Source: Antarcticimicrobium luteum (GTDB lineage: Bacteria > Pseudomonadota > Alphaproteobacteria > Rhodobacterales > Rhodobacteraceae). From it: a stretch of 64,000 nt of DNA. Under the pieces are notes generated by a model. It was not told the DNA's origin, did not search any database, and was given only the letters and a program-made list of their open reading frames with translations. Both the position numbers and the translations under genes were made by a program. The stretch is taken from assembly GCF_004358185.1 (NCBI RefSeq), contig NZ_SMUV01000053.1, positions 1-64,000 on the forward strand, given 5' to 3'. Shown one piece after another: positions 1 through 8,148 of this stretch (position 1 is the stretch's first letter; each line of letters begins with the position of its first letter).

Positions 1-27
1 GGGATCGTGGAGTGAGCCGGGCGGTTC

Positions 28-75
28 GGGGGCTCTGCCCCCGACGCCTGCGGCGGCTCCCCCGGAATATTTGAG
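28..75. repeat. GC-rich double-hairpin intergenic element
   Basis: A six-pair stem (GGGGGC/GCCCCC, positions 28-42) with a three-base loop is followed by a second small CGCC/GGCG hairpin and then CCCCCGG and an AATATTT tail. Elements of this look are familiar between genes in Rhodobacteraceae, so I read it as a family-specific repeat that may also end the gene lying to the left of the window. That it is repeated elsewhere is recollection; no second full copy is seen in this window. Confidence 0.45.
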
Positions 76-104
76 GCCAGAAAAAGGGGCGGGCGCCCGG
101 GAAA

Positions 105-431
105 ATGGCGATGAGCAAGGCGGACCCAGCGGTACGGAGACAGATCGAGGCGCTGATCGCCGTTGAGATCGCCGCCTATCCGGTGGGCGATCGGGCCGGG
201 CGGATGACCGTCGAGGCGTTCAAGGCGAACCTGCGCGAGCCGCGTCCGGTGACGGTGAACTTCTCCGGCGGGATCACCCAGAAATGCTGGTCGGTGACGC
301 GCGGGGATGGCTGTTACCGGGTGATCTACCTGCCGAGCGCAGGGTATTTCTCGCTCTGCGTCGAGAGCGATTTCGGACCGCTGGACATCGGCGTGCATGG
401 GGATGCGATCGGGTGTTACGCCTCGGTCTGA
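105..431 (+). CDS. hypothetical protein, 108 aa
   Basis: This small ORF ends 25 bp before the hydantoinase start. Codon use is typical for the window (G/C-rich third positions), which supports real coding. I recognise no domain. There is no signal peptide and no membrane segment; the C-terminal half is rich in Tyr, Phe, Gly and Cys and looks like a small beta-rich soluble fold. A start at 111 is equally possible and neither start has a convincing ribosome binding site. Position suggests it belongs to the pyrimidine catabolism/transport operon that follows, but nothing in the sequence gives its function. Confidence 0.55.
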   Translation: MAMSKADPAVRRQIEALIAVEIAAYPVGDRAGRMTVEAFKANLREPRPVTVNFSGGITQKCWSVTRGDGCYRVIYLPSAGYFSLCVESDFGPLDIGVHGDAIGCYASV

Positions 432-456
432 CAAGAACAGAAAAGGGAGTATGAAG

Positions 457-1911
457 ATGAGCAAAGTGATCAAGAACGGCACCATCGTGACCGCCGATCT
501 GACCTATAAGGCGGATGTGCTGATCGAGGATGGGGTGATCACCGAGATCGGCCAGGGCCTGAAGGGCGATGAGGTGCTGGACGCGACCGGCTGTTACGTG
601 ATGCCGGGCGGGATCGATCCGCATACCCATCTTGAGATGCCGTTCATGGGCACCTATTCCAGTGACGATTTCGAGAGCGGCACCCGTGCCGGTCTTGCCG
701 GGGGCACCACGATGGTGGTGGATTTCGCCCTGCCCAATCCGGGCGAGAGCCTGCTGGACGCGCTGAAGCGCTGGGACAACAAGTCGACCCGCGCCAATTG
801 CGACTATTCCTTTCACATGGCGGTGACCTGGTGGGGCGAGCAGGTCTTTGACGACATGAAGACCGTGATCGAGACCCGCGGCATCAACACCTTCAAGCAT
901 TTCCTGGCCTACAAGGGCGCGCTGATGGTAAACGATGACGAGCTTTACGCCAGCTTCAACCGCCTGGCCGAGCTGGGCGGCATCGCCATGGTGCATGCCG
1001 AGAACGGCGACGTGGTGGCCGAACTCAGCGCCAAACTGCTGGCCGAGGGCAATACCGGCCCCGAGGCGCATGCCTATTCCCGCCCGCCGCAGGTCGAGGG
1101 CGAGGCGACCAACCGCGCCATCATGATCGCCGATATGGCCGGGGTGCCGCTTTATGTGGTGCATACCAGTTGCGAGGAAAGCCATGAGGCGATCCGGCGG
1201 GCCAAGATGGCCGGCAAGCGGGTCTGGGGCGAGCCGCTGATCCAGCATCTGACGCTGGACGAATCTGAGTATTTCAATGCCGACTGGGATCATGCCGCGC
1301 GCCGGGTGATGAGCCCGCCGTTCCGCAACAAGAGCCATCAGGACAGCCTGTGGGCCGGGCTGCAATCGGGCACGTTGTCCGTGGTGGCGACCGACCATTG
1401 CGCCTTTACCACCGATCAGAAACGCTATGGGGTGGGCGATTTCACCAAGATCCCCAACGGCACCGGGGGGCTTGAGGACCGGATGCCGATGCTGTGGACC
1501 TATGGGGTGGCGACCGGGCGGCTGACGATGAATGAATTTGTCGCCGTAACCTCAACCAATATCGCGAAAATCCTGAACTGCTATCCGAAGAAGGGCGCGG
1601 TTCTGGTGGGCGCCGACGCCGATCTCGTGGTGTGGGATCCGGAGAAGGAAAAGACCATTTCGGCCACCTCGCAGCAATCGGCGATCGACTATAACGTGTT
1701 CGAGGGCAAGAAGGTGAAGGGGCTGCCGCGCTTTACCCTGACCCGCGGCCAGGTCGCCGTGCATGACGGCGAGATCCGCACCCAGGAGGGCCACGGCAAG
1801 TTCGTCGAGCGCGAGCCGAACATGGTGGTGAACAAGGCGCTGAGCACCTGGAAGGAGCTGACAGCGCCGCGCCCGGTCGAGCGCAGCGGAATTCCGGCGA
1901 CGGGTGTGTAA
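457..1911 (+). CDS. hydA: dihydropyrimidinase / hydantoinase (D-hydantoinase family)
   Basis: A cytosolic binuclear-metal amidohydrolase that opens the ring of dihydrouracil, dihydrothymine or related hydantoins, the second step of reductive pyrimidine breakdown. The 484-residue product has the usual length. The metal motif DPHTHLE lies near residue 54; the lysine that is carboxylated in this family sits in FKHFLAYKGAL near residue 150; metal histidines follow in VHAENGD and VVHTS, and the catalytic aspartate in VATDHCAF. The ATG at 457 is chosen because AAGGGAG lies about eight bases upstream; an in-frame ATG at 451 is too close to that site and the longer reading from 397 overlaps the preceding ORF. 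The ABC importer genes follow on the same strand, which suggests uptake and breakdown of pyrimidines or hydantoins as one unit. Exact substrate preference cannot be read from sequence. Confidence 0.95.
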   Translation: MSKVIKNGTIVTADLTYKADVLIEDGVITEIGQGLKGDEVLDATGCYVMPGGIDPHTHLEMPFMGTYSSDDFESGTRAGLAGGTTMVVDFALPNPGESLLDALKRWDNKSTRANCDYSFHMAVTWWGEQVFDDMKTVIETRGINTFKHFLAYKGALMVNDDELYASFNRLAELGGIAMVHAENGDVVAELSAKLLAEGNTGPEAHAYSRPPQVEGEATNRAIMIADMAGVPLYVVHTSCEESHEAIRRAKMAGKRVWGEPLIQHLTLDESEYFNADWDHAARRVMSPPFRNKSHQDSLWAGLQSGTLSVVATDHCAFTTDQKRYGVGDFTKIPNGTGGLEDRMPMLWTYGVATGRLTMNEFVAVTSTNIAKILNCYPKKGAVLVGADADLVVWDPEKEKTISATSQQSAIDYNVFEGKKVKGLPRFTLTRGQVAVHDGEIRTQEGHGKFVEREPNMVVNKALSTWKELTAPRPVERSGIPATGV

Positions 1912-1919
1912 TCCGGGGG

Positions 1920-1943
1920 CGGGCCGTCCCATCAGGCGGCCCG
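1920..1943 (+). other. intercistronic RNA hairpin between hydA and the ABC transporter genes
   Basis: A perfect 7-bp inverted repeat (CGGGCCG at 1920-1926, CGGCCCG at 1937-1943) with a ten-base loop lies nine bases after the hydA stop. No T-run follows, so it is more likely an mRNA-stabilising or processing hairpin than a terminator. Confidence 0.4.
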
Positions 1944-1970
1944 AAACTCCCATCTTATCAAGGCGATATA

Positions 1971-2795
1971 ATGAATAACGAAACAATGAACCAGACCGCC
2001 GCCGCCCGGGATGCCGCACAACCCGTTGTCGAGGCGCGCGGGCTCGACCTGACGTTCCAGACCAATGACGGGCCGGTGCAGGCGCTGAAAGATGTCAACC
2101 TGACCATCGACAAGGGCGATTTCGTCAGCTTCATCGGTCCGTCGGGCTGCGGCAAGACGACGTTTCTGCGGGTGATGGCGGCGCTGGAGCAGCCGACCGG
2201 CGGCACCATCACGGTGAACGGGATGACGCCGGACGAGGCGCGGCGCAACCGCGCCTATGGCTATGTGTTCCAGGCCGCCGGGCTTTACCCCTGGCGGACC
2301 ATCGCCAAGAACATCAGGCTGCCGCTGGAGATCATGGGCTACAGCCGCGCCAGGCAGGAAGAGCGGGTGAAGGATGTCCTGCAGCTGGTCGATCTGGAAG
2401 GCTTTGGAGAAAAATACCCCTGGCAGTTGTCGGGCGGGATGCAGCAGCGGGCCAGCATTGCCCGCGCGCTGGCCTTCGACGCCGACATCCTGCTGATGGA
2501 CGAACCGTTCGGCGCGCTGGACGAGATCGTGCGCGACCATCTGAACGAGCAGCTGTTGCAGCTCTGGGCGCGGACCAACAAGACCATCGGCTTTGTCACC
2601 CACTCGATCCCCGAGGCGGTGTATCTCTCGACCAGGATCGTGGTGATGAGCCCGCGTCCGGGCCGGATCACCGACGTGATCGAAAGCCCGCTGCCGAAAG
2701 AGCGGCCGCTGGAGATCCGCGACACGCCGGAATTCATCGAGATCGCGCACCGGGTGCGCGAAGGGCTGCGGGCGGGGCATTCCTATGACGATTGA
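1971..2795 (+). CDS. ABC transporter ATP-binding protein (nitrate/sulfonate/pyrimidine-precursor importer type)
   Basis: ATPase subunit of an importer of the SsuB/TauB/ThiZ type. The 274-residue product shows Walker A GPSGCGKTT near residue 59, the signature LSGGMQQRASIARAL near residue 150, Walker B ILLMDEPFGALDE just after it, and the switch histidine in VTHSIPEAV. The start at 1971 follows an AAGGCG ribosome binding site; an ATG five codons further in is an alternative. It lies 59 bp after hydA and is followed by two permeases and a binding protein, completing a four-gene importer. Genome context (hydantoinase) suggests pyrimidines or related rings as cargo; that is inference. Confidence 0.93.
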   Translation: MNNETMNQTAAARDAAQPVVEARGLDLTFQTNDGPVQALKDVNLTIDKGDFVSFIGPSGCGKTTFLRVMAALEQPTGGTITVNGMTPDEARRNRAYGYVFQAAGLYPWRTIAKNIRLPLEIMGYSRARQEERVKDVLQLVDLEGFGEKYPWQLSGGMQQRASIARALAFDADILLMDEPFGALDEIVRDHLNEQLLQLWARTNKTIGFVTHSIPEAVYLSTRIVVMSPRPGRITDVIESPLPKERPLEIRDTPEFIEIAHRVREGLRAGHSYDD

Positions 2796-2843
2796 TCGGA
2801 TGCGAACCCCGTGGTGCGGCGCAGCGAGCCGGGGAGGGGTGTG

Positions 2844-3758
2844 ATGAGATCGCTTCTGGCCGTGCTGACCGTGGTCGCCGCCATCGTCGTTCTGTGGTAC
2901 GCCGCCTGCGCGCCGATGAACATCAAGGGCGTGCTGACCGAACTGGAACGAGGCGGCGCGCAGGTGGTGCCCGAGGGCGCCCCGGCGCGGCGCGACATGA
3001 GCGCCTTTGGCCTGGTGGCAGGCAACAGTTTTGCCATTCCCGCCACCTGGGCGCAGGAGCGGCCACGGCTGCCGGCGCCGCATCAGGTGGTGACCGAGCT
3101 GTGGAACACCACGGTGATGAAGAAGATCACCTCGAAACGCAGCCTGGTCTATCACGGCTGGGTGACGCTGAGCGCGACGCTGCTGGGGTTCGCCATCGGC
3201 ACCGGGCTGGGCATTCTGCTGGCGGTCGGCATCGTCCATTCGCGGGTGATGGACATGTCGGTGATGCCCTGGGCCATCGTCAGCCAGACCATCCCGATCA
3301 TTGCGCTGGCGCCGATGATCATCGTGGTGCTCTACTCGGTGGGGGTGCAGGGGATCCTGCCCAAGGCGATCATCTCGGCCTATCTGAGTTTCTTTCCGGT
3401 CGTGGTCGGCATGGTCAAGGGGCTGCGCAGCCCCGACGCGATGCAGCTCGATCTGCTGAAGACCTATAACGCGAACACGAACCAGGGGTTCTGGAAGCTG
3501 CGGCTGCCGGCCTCGATGCCCTATCTCTTTGCCTCGCTCAAGATCGGCATCGCCGCCTCGCTGGTGGGCGCGATCGTGGGCGAACTGCCGACCGGGGCGG
3601 TGGCCGGCCTGGGCGCGCGGCTGCTGGCGGGCAGCTATTACGGGCAGACGGTGCAGATCTGGTCGGCGCTGTTCGGCGCGGCGATCCTGGCCGGGCTGCT
3701 GGTGGGGCTGCTGGGCCTGATCGAGCGCGCCACGCTCAAACGGATGGGGATGTCGTGA
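2844..3758 (+). CDS. ABC transporter permease (BPD/SsuC-like family)
   Basis: First inner-membrane subunit of the importer, 304 residues with about six hydrophobic helices. The coupling loop that contacts the ATPase is visible in the stretch LLKTYNANTNQGFWKLRLPA near residue 205. An N-terminal membrane anchor is followed by an extended region of about 90 residues before the conserved core, longer than in many SsuC-like permeases. The ATG at 2844 follows GGGAGG by five bases; a GTG directly before it is also possible. Its stop codon overlaps the start of the next permease by one base (TGATG), so the two are translationally coupled and probably form a heterodimer. Confidence 0.9.
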   Translation: MRSLLAVLTVVAAIVVLWYAACAPMNIKGVLTELERGGAQVVPEGAPARRDMSAFGLVAGNSFAIPATWAQERPRLPAPHQVVTELWNTTVMKKITSKRSLVYHGWVTLSATLLGFAIGTGLGILLAVGIVHSRVMDMSVMPWAIVSQTIPIIALAPMIIVVLYSVGVQGILPKAIISAYLSFFPVVVGMVKGLRSPDAMQLDLLKTYNANTNQGFWKLRLPASMPYLFASLKIGIAASLVGAIVGELPTGAVAGLGARLLAGSYYGQTVQIWSALFGAAILAGLLVGLLGLIERATLKRMGMS

Positions 3759-4603
3759 TGACCTTGGTTGTTCTGGCTTTCGTTCTTTGGGCGTTCGGCA
3801 TCTGGGTGAACATGCGGCTGGCCAGCGGTCCGGCGGCGCGGACCCGTGCGGGCAAGCTGGCGGTGCCGGTGATCTTCGGCGTCACCATTCTGGTGATGTG
3901 GGAACTGCTGGTGCGGGGACTGGGGGTGTCGATGGTGATCCTGCCGGCGCCCACGTTGATCGCGGCGCGCTTTGCCACCAGCCTGCCGACGCTCTGGGCC
4001 GATTTCGCGCAGACCTTCGTCAAGGGGGCGCTGTCGGGCTATGTCATGGGCTGCGGCGCGGCGGTGCTGACGGCGGTGCTGATCGACCGCAGCGATTTCC
4101 TGCGGCGCGGGCTGTTGCCGGTGGGCAATTTCGTCGCCGCCCTGCCGATTGTCGGCACCGCGCCGATCCTGGTGATGTGGTTCGGCTTCGACTGGCAGTC
4201 CAAGGCGGCGGTGGTTGTCGTCATGGTGTTCTTTCCGATGCTGGTGAACACGGTGGCGGGGCTGACGCAGACCAGTGCGATGCAGCGCGATCTGATGCGG
4301 ACCTATGCGGCCGGCTACTGGCAGAGTTTTTTCAAGCTGCGGCTGCCGGCGGCGATGCCGTTCATCTTCAACGGGCTCAAGATTTCCTCGACGCTGGCGC
4401 TGATCGGGGCCATCGTGGCCGAGTTCTTCGGCTCGCCCACCCTGGGCATGGGATTCCGCATTTCGACCAGCGTCGGGCAGCTGTCGCTGGACATGGTCTG
4501 GGCCGAGATCGTGGTCGCGGCGCTGGCCGGAACCGCCTTCTACGGGGCGGTGGCGATGATCGAGAAGGCGGTGACCTTCTGGCATCCGTCACAACGGAGC
4601 TGA
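3758..4603 (+). CDS. ABC transporter permease (second subunit)
   Basis: Second inner-membrane subunit, 281 residues with an N-terminal anchor and a six-helix BPD core. The ATPase-contact loop reads LMRTYAAGYWQSFFKLRLPA near residue 175, clearly homologous to the loop of the preceding permease. The start overlaps that gene by one base and has no separate upstream ribosome binding site. An 83-bp spacer carrying a small CCCCG/CGGGG hairpin (around 4621-4635) separates it from the binding-protein gene, as is common where binding proteins are made in excess of the membrane subunits. Confidence 0.9.
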   Translation: MTLVVLAFVLWAFGIWVNMRLASGPAARTRAGKLAVPVIFGVTILVMWELLVRGLGVSMVILPAPTLIAARFATSLPTLWADFAQTFVKGALSGYVMGCGAAVLTAVLIDRSDFLRRGLLPVGNFVAALPIVGTAPILVMWFGFDWQSKAAVVVVMVFFPMLVNTVAGLTQTSAMQRDLMRTYAAGYWQSFFKLRLPAAMPFIFNGLKISSTLALIGAIVAEFFGSPTLGMGFRISTSVGQLSLDMVWAEIVVAALAGTAFYGAVAMIEKAVTFWHPSQRS

Positions 4604-4686
4604 CAGGATAGCAAAGAAGACCCCGGGCAACGGGGCGCGAAAAAGAATGAAGATCAGGAACGAAGTTCAACAAGGAGAGTAAGACG

Positions 4687-5676
4687 ATGAAAAAGCTACT
4701 TGGTGGGGCGCTGGCCGCCCTCGCACTGACTGCCACCGGGGCACTGGCCGCCGATGCGGTCAAGCTGCAGCTCAAATGGGTCACCCAGGCCCAGTTCGCG
4801 GGCTACTATGTGGCGCAGGACAAGGGGTTCTACGGCGAAGAGGATCTGGACGTGACGATCCTGCCGGGCGGCCCCGACATCGCACCGACCCAGGTGATCG
4901 CCGGCGGCGGCGCCGACGTGATGATCGACTGGATGCCCTCGGCGCTGGCGGCGCGCGAAAAGGGGCTGCCGCTGGTGAACATCGCCCAGCCCTACAAGAG
5001 CTCGGGCATGATGCTGACCTGCTGGAAGGATGCCGGCATCGAGAAACCGATGGACCTGGTCAACCGGACGCTGGGCGTGTGGTTCTTCGGCAATGAGTTT
5101 CCGTTCATGAGCTGGATGAGCCATCTGGGCATTTCCACCGACGGCAAGAGCGAAACCGGCGTCGAGGTGCTCAAGCAGGGCTTCAACGTCGATCCGCTGC
5201 TGCAGCGTCAGGCCGACTGCATCTCGACCATGACCTACAACGAATACTGGCAGGTGATCGACGCGGGCGTCAGCCCCGATGAGCTGATCACCTTCAAGTA
5301 CGAGGATCAGGGCGTCGCGACGCTGGAGGATGGTCTGTACGTTCTGGAAGAGAATCTGGCCGATCCGGCATTCACCGACAAGATGGTGCGCTTTGTGCGG
5401 GCCTCGATGAAGGGCTGGAAGTACGCGGAAGAGAACCCCGACGAGGCGGCGATGATCGTTCTGGACAATGACGCCAGCGGCGCCCAGACCGAAAAGCACC
5501 AGAAGCGGATGATGGGCGAGGTCGCCAAGCTGACCGCAGGCTCGAACGGCGCGCTGGACCCGGCCGACTACGAGCGCACGGTGCAGACGCTGCTGAACGG
5601 TGGCTCGGACCCGGTGATCACCAAGACGCCCGAGGGCGCCTGGACCCACGCGATCACCGACAAGGCGCTGAACTAA
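4687..5676 (+). CDS. ABC transporter substrate-binding protein, NMT1/THI5-like
   Basis: Periplasmic binding protein of the importer, 329 residues. A classical signal peptide covers about the first 21 residues (MKK start, Leu/Ala-rich core, cleavage after ALA). The mature part begins with the KLQLKWVTQAQFAGYYVAQD type of opening found in NMT1/THI5-like proteins, which bind pyrimidine-like or thiamine-precursor ligands. The start is supported by AAGGAGAG eight bases upstream. It is the last gene of the hydantoinase-ABC operon; two hairpins follow it. Cargo is inferred from the family and the neighbouring dihydropyrimidinase, not proven. Confidence 0.92.
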   Translation: MKKLLGGALAALALTATGALAADAVKLQLKWVTQAQFAGYYVAQDKGFYGEEDLDVTILPGGPDIAPTQVIAGGGADVMIDWMPSALAAREKGLPLVNIAQPYKSSGMMLTCWKDAGIEKPMDLVNRTLGVWFFGNEFPFMSWMSHLGISTDGKSETGVEVLKQGFNVDPLLQRQADCISTMTYNEYWQVIDAGVSPDELITFKYEDQGVATLEDGLYVLEENLADPAFTDKMVRFVRASMKGWKYAEENPDEAAMIVLDNDASGAQTEKHQKRMMGEVAKLTAGSNGALDPADYERTVQTLLNGGSDPVITKTPEGAWTHAITDKALN

Positions 5677-5723
5677 GAGCTTGGGGGAGTGTCGCGGGCC
5701 GGCCAACGGCCCGCCCCCTTGTG

Positions 5724-5755
5724 CGCCCGTCCCGGGAAACCGGGGCGGGCGTTTT
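5724..5755 (+). terminator. rho-independent terminator of the hydA-ABC operon
   Basis: A 10-bp stem (5724-5733 with 5742-5751, one G-T pair) is followed by TTTT. It lies 48 bp after the stop of the binding-protein gene and points rightward. Confidence 0.75.
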
Positions 5756-5957
5756 GTGTCGCGCGGCAGGACAGCGGCCGCACTGCCCGAGAGATCGCCC
5801 GCGAGGGCGATGCTTGCGCAACTGCGGCGCCCAGAGGCACGCCCGATGTGGCAGCGGCCAAAGGCAACGCTTGCACGGCGAAGCGGCGCCTGCCCGCGAG
5901 CGGGCGCTGTCCCGTGCCGGGCCTTGAACCGAGCCTGCGGGATGGGCATTGAGGATT

Positions 5958-5985
5958 GAAAAAGCGCGCCGCCGGAGCGACGCGC
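5958..5985 (-). terminator. rho-independent terminator of the dsbA-like gene
   Basis: Read leftward, an 8-bp stem (5985-5978 with 5971-5964, one G-T pair) with a six-base loop is followed by TTTTT. It lies about 28 bp past the stop of the dsbA-like gene. A very similar sequence recurs at 23800-23818. Confidence 0.7.
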
Positions 5986-6012
5986 CTGTCCGTTCCTTCC
6001 GGGGCGCTGCCT

Positions 6013-6768
6013 TTAGTTGGCGTCGCGCTTTTCCGCCACGATCGCCACCATCTGATCGACCGGCAGATAGCCGCGCAGCATCTCGTCCTGCAGCACGAAG
6101 GTGGGGGTGCCGGAGATCCGCAGCGCCTGAGCCAGGGCGCGGGTCTTGGCAATTTCACTGGTCACCTCGTCGCTGTCCATGCGGGCCAGGATCGCATCGG
6201 CGTCCAGCCCCAGCCCCTCGGCCAGGCGGCGCAGCACAACCTCGCTCGGGTCGCCCTGAAGCTCCATCAGCGCGTCGTGCACCTGGCCGTAGGCGTCGTC
6301 GCCGGCCACCTGTTTGGTCGCCACGGCAAAGCGCGAAGAAACCATCGAAGCGTCGCCCAGGATCGGGAATTCCTTGACGATAAAGCGGATATTGCCGTCC
6401 TGCTCCAGCAGCTGGGCGATTTCCGGCACCGCCTTGCGGCAATAGCCGCAGCGGTAATCCATGAACTCCACCAGCGTGATGTCGCCGTCGGGATTGCCGC
6501 CGACCCAGGAAAAGCCGTCGTTGAAGATGGCGTCGGCATTGGTCTGGATCATGTCCAGGTCGGCCTGGGCCTCGGCATTGGCCTGCCGCTCCTCGAGGAG
6601 CTGGACCGCCTCAAGGATGACCTCGGGGTTGTCCATCAGGTAGGAGCGCACCTCGTCGCGGAAGGCGGCGCGCTCGGTCTCGGTCATCTGGGTCAGGTCG
6701 AACGCCTGGGCCGGGCCGGCCAGAAGGGCGAGCGCGGTCAGAGCCGGGGCGGCAAATCGGATCATCAT
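6013..6768 (-). CDS. DsbA-family thioredoxin-domain protein, periplasmic
   Basis: A secreted thiol-disulfide oxidoreductase of 251 residues. The N-terminus is a signal peptide ending in GPAQA near residue 22. The thioredoxin active site is CGYC in the context MDYRCGYCRKAVPEI near residue 110, and the cis-proline loop is SGTPTFVL near residue 220, so both key elements of a DsbA/ScsC-like fold are present. A helical segment of about 60 residues precedes the core, as in Com1/ScsC-like members that oligomerise through it. Its ATG overlaps the stop of the upstream M48 protease gene by one base and its AAGGA site lies inside that gene, so the two are translationally coupled. A role in envelope protein folding is inferred; no membrane partner is seen nearby. 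Confidence 0.9.
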   Translation of the reverse strand: MMIRFAAPALTALALLAGPAQAFDLTQMTETERAAFRDEVRSYLMDNPEVILEAVQLLEERQANAEAQADLDMIQTNADAIFNDGFSWVGGNPDGDITLVEFMDYRCGYCRKAVPEIAQLLEQDGNIRFIVKEFPILGDASMVSSRFAVATKQVAGDDAYGQVHDALMELQGDPSEVVLRRLAEGLGLDADAILARMDSDEVTSEIAKTRALAQALRISGTPTFVLQDEMLRGYLPVDQMVAIVAEKRDAN

Positions 6769-8126
6769 CAGTTCCTTGTTTGGTGTTTTTCAGAAGCAGA
6801 CAGCACATCTTGGGCGCGTTGCCAAGGTGGCGAACCGCGCGGCAGCCGGATCACGGCGCGGCGGGCGTGGATGCCGGCGTCCGCCAGTTGACCCGCCAGC
6901 GCATAGCGCTCGGCGGTCAGCAGCGCGGCCATGCCGGGCTGGTTGTCGCGGGCATAGGCGAGCGCCAGGTCGCGCAGCACCCTTGCATCGCGGAAATCGC
7001 GGGCACGCGCCTTTTCCAGCGTGTCCAGCCCGGCTTTGAGCTGGCCGTCGGCCAGTTGCGCGCGGCCCAGCCCGCCAAGGATCAACGCATCGCGCGGTGC
7101 CAGGTCCACCGCCTTTTCACAGGCGGCAGCGGCCTCGGACCAACGGCGGTTCTCCATCAGGATCTGGCCCTTGAGATCGTAATAATAGGGATCCTCCGGG
7201 CGCAGGGCGATCGCGGCGTCGATCCGGGCCAGCGCCCGGGCGCGGTCGGCCTGGCGGTGCCAGGCGACCGCCTCGCGCATCAGGCGGATGTCGCGATGCG
7301 CCTCCTCCGGCGCGCGGCGCAGGGTCCAGGCCGGCGCGCGGGCAAAGGCCGACAGCTTGCCGCGGACCCGGGCGAACCAGTAGTCGTGGTTCGGATCGGG
7401 CGGGATCCGGTCGCCCTGGGCCGCGACATAATCCTCGGCGGCGCGGATGCGGTCGCGGGTCAGCGGGTGCGAGCGCATGTAGGGATCCTGATTGGCGAGG
7501 CTGAGCAGTTCCTGCCCCTCGAAGGCGTGGTGCAGTTCCAGCAGCCCGCGCGGGTCGATGCCCGACCAGGCCAGAAAGCTGGCCGCCGAGCGGTCGGCCG
7601 AGGCCTCTTCGGCGCGGGTGTGCGACAGGAACGTGCGGTAGGCCGCGCTCTGGGTGCCGATGGCGATGCCGCCGGCCGCCTGGCCGCCGCCCGCCGCCGC
7701 CGCGATGATTCCCAGCACCGCGCCGAGGCCCGCCGCGTTGCGGGCGCTGTGCAGGTTGCCGATGCGCCGGGCGATATGGCCGTTGGCGATATGGGCGGCC
7801 TCATGGGCGATCACGGCCTGCAACATGCGGGCGCTTCCGACCTTTTCGATCAGGCCGGAATGCAGAAAGATGGTGTTGTGATCGACGACGAAGGCGTTGA
7901 AACTGCTGTCCTCGACCACCAGCACCCGCACCCGCGCGGCGTTCAGCCCGGCGGCGCGCAGGATCGGAAAGGCAAGTTCGGTCAACCCGTGTTCGATGTC
8001 GGCGTCGCGCAGCAGCGTCAGCGCGGCGGCGGGCCGGGCCATGATCCCCCCGATCAACGTGCCGATCAGCGCGCAGATCGTCAGGGCCGGGATTGACGCC
8101 AGCCGGGAGAAACGGTCAATAGCCAT
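6768..8126 (-). CDS. M48 family metalloprotease with TPR repeats, BepA/YfgC-like
   Basis: A periplasmic zinc metalloprotease of 452 residues. It has an N-terminal signal peptide or anchor (about residues 10-38), the zinc motif HEAAH in AVIAHEAAHIANGHIARR near residue 115, a third-ligand glutamate in RAEEASADRSAA, and a C-terminal half of tetratricopeptide-like helical repeats (for example ALARIDAAIALRPEDPYYYD). This order matches BepA, which helps assemble or clear outer-membrane proteins. The start at 8126 gives a good signal peptide; the longer reading from 8270 runs into the divergent aminotransferase. Only 22 bp separate its start from that of the divergent gene. Coupling to the DsbA-like gene fits a joint role in envelope protein quality control. 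Confidence 0.88.
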   Translation of the reverse strand: MAIDRFSRLASIPALTICALIGTLIGGIMARPAAALTLLRDADIEHGLTELAFPILRAAGLNAARVRVLVVEDSSFNAFVVDHNTIFLHSGLIEKVGSARMLQAVIAHEAAHIANGHIARRIGNLHSARNAAGLGAVLGIIAAAAGGGQAAGGIAIGTQSAAYRTFLSHTRAEEASADRSAASFLAWSGIDPRGLLELHHAFEGQELLSLANQDPYMRSHPLTRDRIRAAEDYVAAQGDRIPPDPNHDYWFARVRGKLSAFARAPAWTLRRAPEEAHRDIRLMREAVAWHRQADRARALARIDAAIALRPEDPYYYDLKGQILMENRRWSEAAAACEKAVDLAPRDALILGGLGRAQLADGQLKAGLDTLEKARARDFRDARVLRDLALAYARDNQPGMAALLTAERYALAGQLADAGIHARRAVIRLPRGSPPWQRAQDVLSASEKHQTRN

Positions 8127-8148
8127 GCCACAACCATGGGAGCTGATC

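Larger units (their letters stand above)
5677..6012. other. 336-bp intergenic region between convergent transcription units
   Basis: The left part holds a GCGGGCCGGCC hairpin and the terminator of the ABC operon. The middle, about 5760-5955, shows no ORF with coding character despite several open frames that overlap each other on both strands. The right end holds the leftward terminator of the dsbA-like gene. I see no RNA gene or operator here. Confidence 0.6.

Noticed and set aside
1932-3239. Long minus-strand ORF across the ABC transporter genes
   Set aside because: Shadow of the ATPase and permease genes in a GC-rich genome; composition is His/Gln/Arg-rich and has no recognisable domain.
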